From contig CANJDA010000113.1 of the NCBI GenBank assembly GCA_947472705.1, forward strand, positions 1 to 7,137: DNA of 7,137 nucleotides. Reading direction: 5' to 3'. The notes beneath the pieces are model-generated. The model did no database searches. It saw only the letters and a program-made list of their open reading frames with translations, and had not been told where the DNA came from. Below are positions 6,121 through 7,137 of this stretch, one piece after another. Position numbers and translations under genes: made by a program. The DNA is from Flavobacteriaceae bacterium (GTDB taxonomy: Bacteria; Bacteroidota; Bacteroidia; Flavobacteriales; Flavobacteriaceae). The stretch's first letter is position 1. Each line of letters opens with the position of its first letter.

Positions 6121-6222
6121 GTAATCAGTATAATATTTTTTATTTATCAGCATAAACGATTTCATTTATGCTGATAAACAGTTTAGTTTATGCGGATGAA
6201 TTTATTATTTCATCAGCATTAA
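6121..6222. repeat. Array of five 14-bp motifs at an exact 22-bp period
   Basis: Units begin at 6121, 6143, 6165, 6187 and 6209. The second (TTTATCAGCATAAA) and third (TTTATGCTGATAAA) are exact reverse complements. The fourth (TTTATGCGGATGAA) and fifth (TTCATCAGCATTAA) each differ at two positions from the unit they match. The first (6121-6134) is degenerate, matching 10 of 14. Orientations run +, +, -, -, +. Each unit is itself a partial palindrome, TTTAT-CAGC-ATAAA. Spacers are 8 bp and differ from one another. The inner units can also fold as two hairpins with 8-nt loops. The centre (6171.5) lies within about 1 bp of the midpoint between the two divergent -7 elements. The best reading is a shared operator array; a family of dispersed palindromes is the alternative. 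Confidence 0.75.
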
Positions 6223-6263
6223 TAATTTGCATTAGGTAAATTAAAAATCTAAAACCAATACTG

Positions 6264-6271
6264 TATATTTG
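6264..6271 (+). promoter_or_regulatory. -7 element of the DUF493-DUF4290 operon promoter
   Basis: TATATTTG at 6264-6271 matches TAnnTTTG exactly. No TTTG lies at the usual distance; the nearest, at 6226-6229, is too far (34 nt). Transcription would begin near 6278, about 11 nt before the ATG at 6289. The absent -33 element might mean that the promoter needs an activator, but this is inference. Confidence 0.55.
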
Positions 6272-6288
6272 CTTTTATTTTTTAGTGC

Positions 6289-6573
6289 ATGGATAAGAAG
6301 ACGGAAGAATTTTATAACAGACTACGAGAAGAGTTGAACACTACTTCAACTTGGCCCAGTGAATACCTATACAAATTTATAGTACCAACCGACCCAAAAA
6401 AAATAGAAGCGGTAGAAAATGCTTTTGATAACATGGGTGCCGTGATTCAAACTACAAAATCGAAGACGGGAAAATACACTAGCCTTTCTGTTAATGTTAT
6501 GATGGAAAGTCCAGAAAATGTAATCGAAAAGTATATAGAAGTTTCTAATGTTGAAGGCATAATATCATTATAA
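6289..6573 (+). CDS. DUF493 (YbeD-like) family protein
   Basis: A 94-residue protein of the DUF493 family, related to E. coli YbeD, whose small alpha-beta fold resembles ACT-type regulatory domains. The family blocks are TWPSEYLYKFIVP (about 21-33), with a first strand after the conserved WP, then a helix around KKIEAVENAF and the second-half strand SKTGKYTSLSVNVMMESPENVIEKY. The length is typical. It has no membrane segment or signal peptide. The molecular function is unknown; a regulatory or ligand-sensing role is only a fold-based guess. It is the first gene of a plus-strand operon, with a -7 element close to its ATG, and its TAA stop overlaps the next ATG by one base (TAATG). That suggests coupled translation with the DUF4290 gene. 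Confidence 0.92.
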   Translation: MDKKTEEFYNRLREELNTTSTWPSEYLYKFIVPTDPKKIEAVENAFDNMGAVIQTTKSKTGKYTSLSVNVMMESPENVIEKYIEVSNVEGIISL

Positions 6574-7137
6574 TGGTAGAAAAGTATATAAAAGAAAACG
6601 CTAATGATGTAGTCTATCATTTGGAATACAATGCGGAAAGACCTCATTTGATTATTCCAGAGTATGGACGTCATTTGCAAAAATTGATTGATCAAGCCAC
6701 CTTGATTGAAAGCAAAGAAGAGCGTAATAAAGCGGCCAAATATATCATTCAGGTAATGGGAAGTTTGAATCCACATTTGCGTGATGTACTCGATTTTCAG
6801 CACAAGTTATGGGATCAACTTTTTATCATGTCCGATTTTAAATTGGATGTAGATTCTCCTTATCCTATTCCAACAAAAGATTTAATTTTCTTGAAACCAG
6901 AGCGTTTGGCTTATCCTCAAAAAAATCCAAAATACCGTTTTTATGGTAACAATATTAAATACATGATTGATGTTGCCAATAGTTGGGAAGAGGGTGAAAT
7001 GAAAAATGCTTTGGTGAAAGTCATTGCCAATCACATGAAAAAATCCTATTTGAGTTGGAATAAAGACACCGTAACAGATGTGGTAATTTTTGAGCATCTT
7101 TACGAATTGTCAGACGGTAAATTGAACTTGTTGCAAA
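6573..7137 (+). CDS. DUF4290 family protein (3' end outside window)
   Basis: An open frame from the ATG at 6573 to the right edge, 188 codons visible with no stop. It begins MVEKYIKENANDVVYHLEYNAERPHLIIPEYGRHLQKLIDQA, where the LEYNAERPHLIIPEYGRH block is the feature by which I recognise the DUF4290 family of Bacteroidota. MGSLNPHLRDVLDFQHKLWDQLFIMSDF and KYRFYGNNIKYMID follow. It appears to be a mostly helical, soluble protein with no signal peptide. The function is unknown to me. It is translated from the DUF493 mRNA through the TAATG overlap. From general knowledge of flavobacterial gene order, a cell-wall gene such as murA may follow, but it is not in view. The family name is recalled rather than searched. 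Confidence 0.88.
   Translation, partial: MVEKYIKENANDVVYHLEYNAERPHLIIPEYGRHLQKLIDQATLIESKEERNKAAKYIIQVMGSLNPHLRDVLDFQHKLWDQLFIMSDFKLDVDSPYPIPTKDLIFLKPERLAYPQKNPKYRFYGNNIKYMIDVANSWEEGEMKNALVKVIANHMKKSYLSWNKDTVTDVVIFEHLYELSDGKLNLLQ

Noticed and set aside
6121..6230. CRISPR array
   Set aside because: The 14-bp units alternate in orientation and spacers are only 8 bp. No cas genes are present, so this is not a CRISPR.
6447..6803. 118-residue minus-strand open frame
   Set aside because: It is antisense to DUF493 and DUF4290, rich in hydrophobic residues as expected from reversed AT-rich coding sequence, and has no promoter or known family.

Overview
The window looks like an ordinary chromosomal housekeeping region of a Flavobacterium-like member of the Bacteroidota. 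Three things point there: low GC, several promoters of the Bacteroidota form TTTG-N19-TAnnTTTG in place of the E. coli form, and a gene set (START-like protein, class IV aminotransferase, YqgE, HU, Fmt, short RecQ, AAA ATPase, DUF493, DUF4290) that I recognise as typical of flavobacteria. I see no phage, transposon, toxin, defence or CRISPR genes.

Layout. Positions 1-49 hold the 5' two thirds of a CAU-anticodon tRNA on the minus strand, with a near-perfect promoter. Two plus-strand genes follow: a START-like protein (192-584) and a class IV aminotransferase (634-1470), separated by a terminator whose stem overlaps the second gene's promoter. The aminotransferase converges on yqgE (1467-2027, minus), and the two stop codons share one TTAA. 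Upstream of yqgE lie the HU terminator and the HU gene (2147-2419, minus). Next is a minus-strand operon read as AAA ATPase (5516-6052), recQ (3545-5506), fmt (2596-3543), with gaps of 9 and 1 nt. A 236-nt divergent intergenic region follows. It carries an array of 14-bp motifs at an exact 22-bp period. On the far side is a plus-strand operon of DUF493 (6289-6573) and DUF4290 (6573 to the right edge), joined by a TAATG overlap.

Functional picture. The genes cover translation initiation (fmt and a CAU tRNA), DNA maintenance and packaging (recQ, HU), cofactor or amino acid chemistry (aminotransferase) and conserved proteins of unknown role. They do not form one pathway. The best candidate for something undescribed is not a gene but the 22-bp periodic array at 6121-6222, centred almost exactly between the two divergent promoters. 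Also worth a look are the nested terminator/promoter/start at 601-636, the TTG-only starts of the ATPase and RecQ genes, and the late zinc site of RecQ.
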